From Dendrolimus kikuchii (taxonomy: Eukaryota; Arthropoda; Insecta; Lepidoptera; Lasiocampidae): 64,000 nucleotides of DNA. Shown here piece after piece: positions 63,109 through 64,000 of this stretch. The DNA lies in the NCBI GenBank assembly GCA_019925095.2, contig CM034411.1:3115001-3179000 (forward strand), read 5' to 3'. Under the pieces are notes generated by a model. It made no database searches and had not been told where the DNA came from. It saw only the letters and a list, made by a program, of their open reading frames with translations. Position 1 is the stretch's first letter. Every line of letters begins with the position of its first letter. Both the position numbers and the translations under genes were made by a program.

Positions 63109-63109
63109 A

Positions 63110-63626
63110 AACCGATGTGTCGGTGGGCTCGGCTGGGATTTAGATTGACGATTATTAAATGACATGCTATACTCTAAAATAAGGTTAATGTATAATTATA
63201 TCGTATGTAAATGTACATTAAGTATTGAATAAATGAATTTGAATTCATGATACATTTGATTCTAATCTAGACATAATAATATACAAACTATTAATGAATT
63301 ATTGATTGTTATCTGTCGTGTTGTCCAAATAAATAAATCAAAAATACTGATTTTACCATTGTTAAAAAGTTAAATAAAATAAATACGGTTAAAGTTAAGT
63401 TTAATTTCATATTTTTTTTCTAAAGTACCTATTCCAATAATAATTGTATAGTGGCATAATATAGATCTTCTTGCCTTTGATCTATACAGATCCAGTATCT
63501 TTTGAGAAAAATTAATGCGACTTATATAGACAAAATTATGGACTCTCATGCGGCAATGAAGATAGACAGTAATGAATAATAAATAATATATAAATTTGGT
63601 GTCAATAAAACATTATTATTATTACT
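63110..63626. other. AT-rich flank, nothing seen
   Basis: No exon of the CVIL gene was found here, so its next upstream exon is expected beyond 64000. Confidence 0.45.
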
Positions 63627-63960
63627 AGTGGTCGCCCGTGGTCGAAATTCGACCATAATAATTAATTTAAATTATAAGTTTGAACATTATTAAGGTTCTG
63701 TTGTCAAAGACTATACTTCTATAAACACAGATTGTTAATTTGACTTAAGCAATAAACAAAAGAGTATATATGCGTATGTGTGTCAAATACATGGTAGTGT
63801 GTGTAATGTTTTTTTATTGATTTAATGTATTTTTATGCATAATTAAAAAAAAAATATTAGCATTCTGCACTCCTTCTCTATATAAACTATAAGTGTGAGG
63901 AATTTCATACTCCTCCGTCCGCGCAATTTTCGTGAAAAGGGGTACAAAGTTTTTGCTGTG
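63627..63960 (-). mobile_element. Repeat border and A/T-rich remnant
   Basis: ACTAGTGGTCGCCCGTGGTC at the left and CTCCGTCCGCGCAATTTTCG at the right resemble the two ends of a lepidopteran Helitron-like repeat. Confidence 0.4.
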
Positions 63961-64000
63961 TTTTTGTTTCACGTATTAATATAATAACACGTATTATTAT

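Overview
The window is a stretch of insect nuclear DNA, most likely from a moth or butterfly. The evidence is GT-AG introns, AT-rich intergenic sequence, a mariner element, CTAGT-ended Helitron-like remnants and several high-copy retroposons of a lepidopteran type. The order is inferred from this repeat repertoire; no marker gene proves it.

Three protein-coding loci are supported. The central one (18881-42426, +) is a complete MED26 homologue, the Mediator subunit with a TFIIS N-terminal domain. It has ten coding exons with consistent splice phases and encodes 651 residues. To its left (12577-16348, -) is a small uncharacterised gene with a CxxC...CxxC pattern in its last two exons; its first exon does not join the second in phase. 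At the right edge (59228-62469, -) are the last two coding exons of a gene whose 5' part lies outside the window. Its product is Pro/Gly-rich and ends in a cysteine cluster closing with CVIL, a possible prenylation box.

The rest is mostly mobile DNA. Labels used here: family A, a 5'-truncated LINE tail ending in (ATGT)n, 10 copies; family B, a roughly 300-bp poly(A) retroposon, 15 copies; family D, a foldback element with 13-16 bp target duplications; family N, a dispersed element whose 59-kb copy carries twelve 46-bp repeats. There is also a mariner with an intact reading frame in MED26 intron 9, solo LTRs, several TIR elements, tRNA-derived SINEs, RTE-like and jockey-like LINE debris, and long (TA)n runs. 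Several insertions are nested.

Layout: 1-12570 repeats; 12577-16348 the small minus-strand gene with an RTE fragment in an intron; 16430-18880 mostly single-copy DNA between divergent genes; 18881-42426 MED26; 42427-59220 gene-free, repeat-rich; 59228-62469 the 3' exons of the third gene; 62470-64000 repeats. MED26 acts in transcription initiation and elongation. Nothing suggests the three loci work together.

The most interesting points are the single-unit versus twelve-unit state of element N, with the expanded array close to a splice acceptor; MED26 exon 9 lying between two family-B insertions; the foldback retroposon family D; and the Asp-to-Asn change in the mariner catalytic triad.
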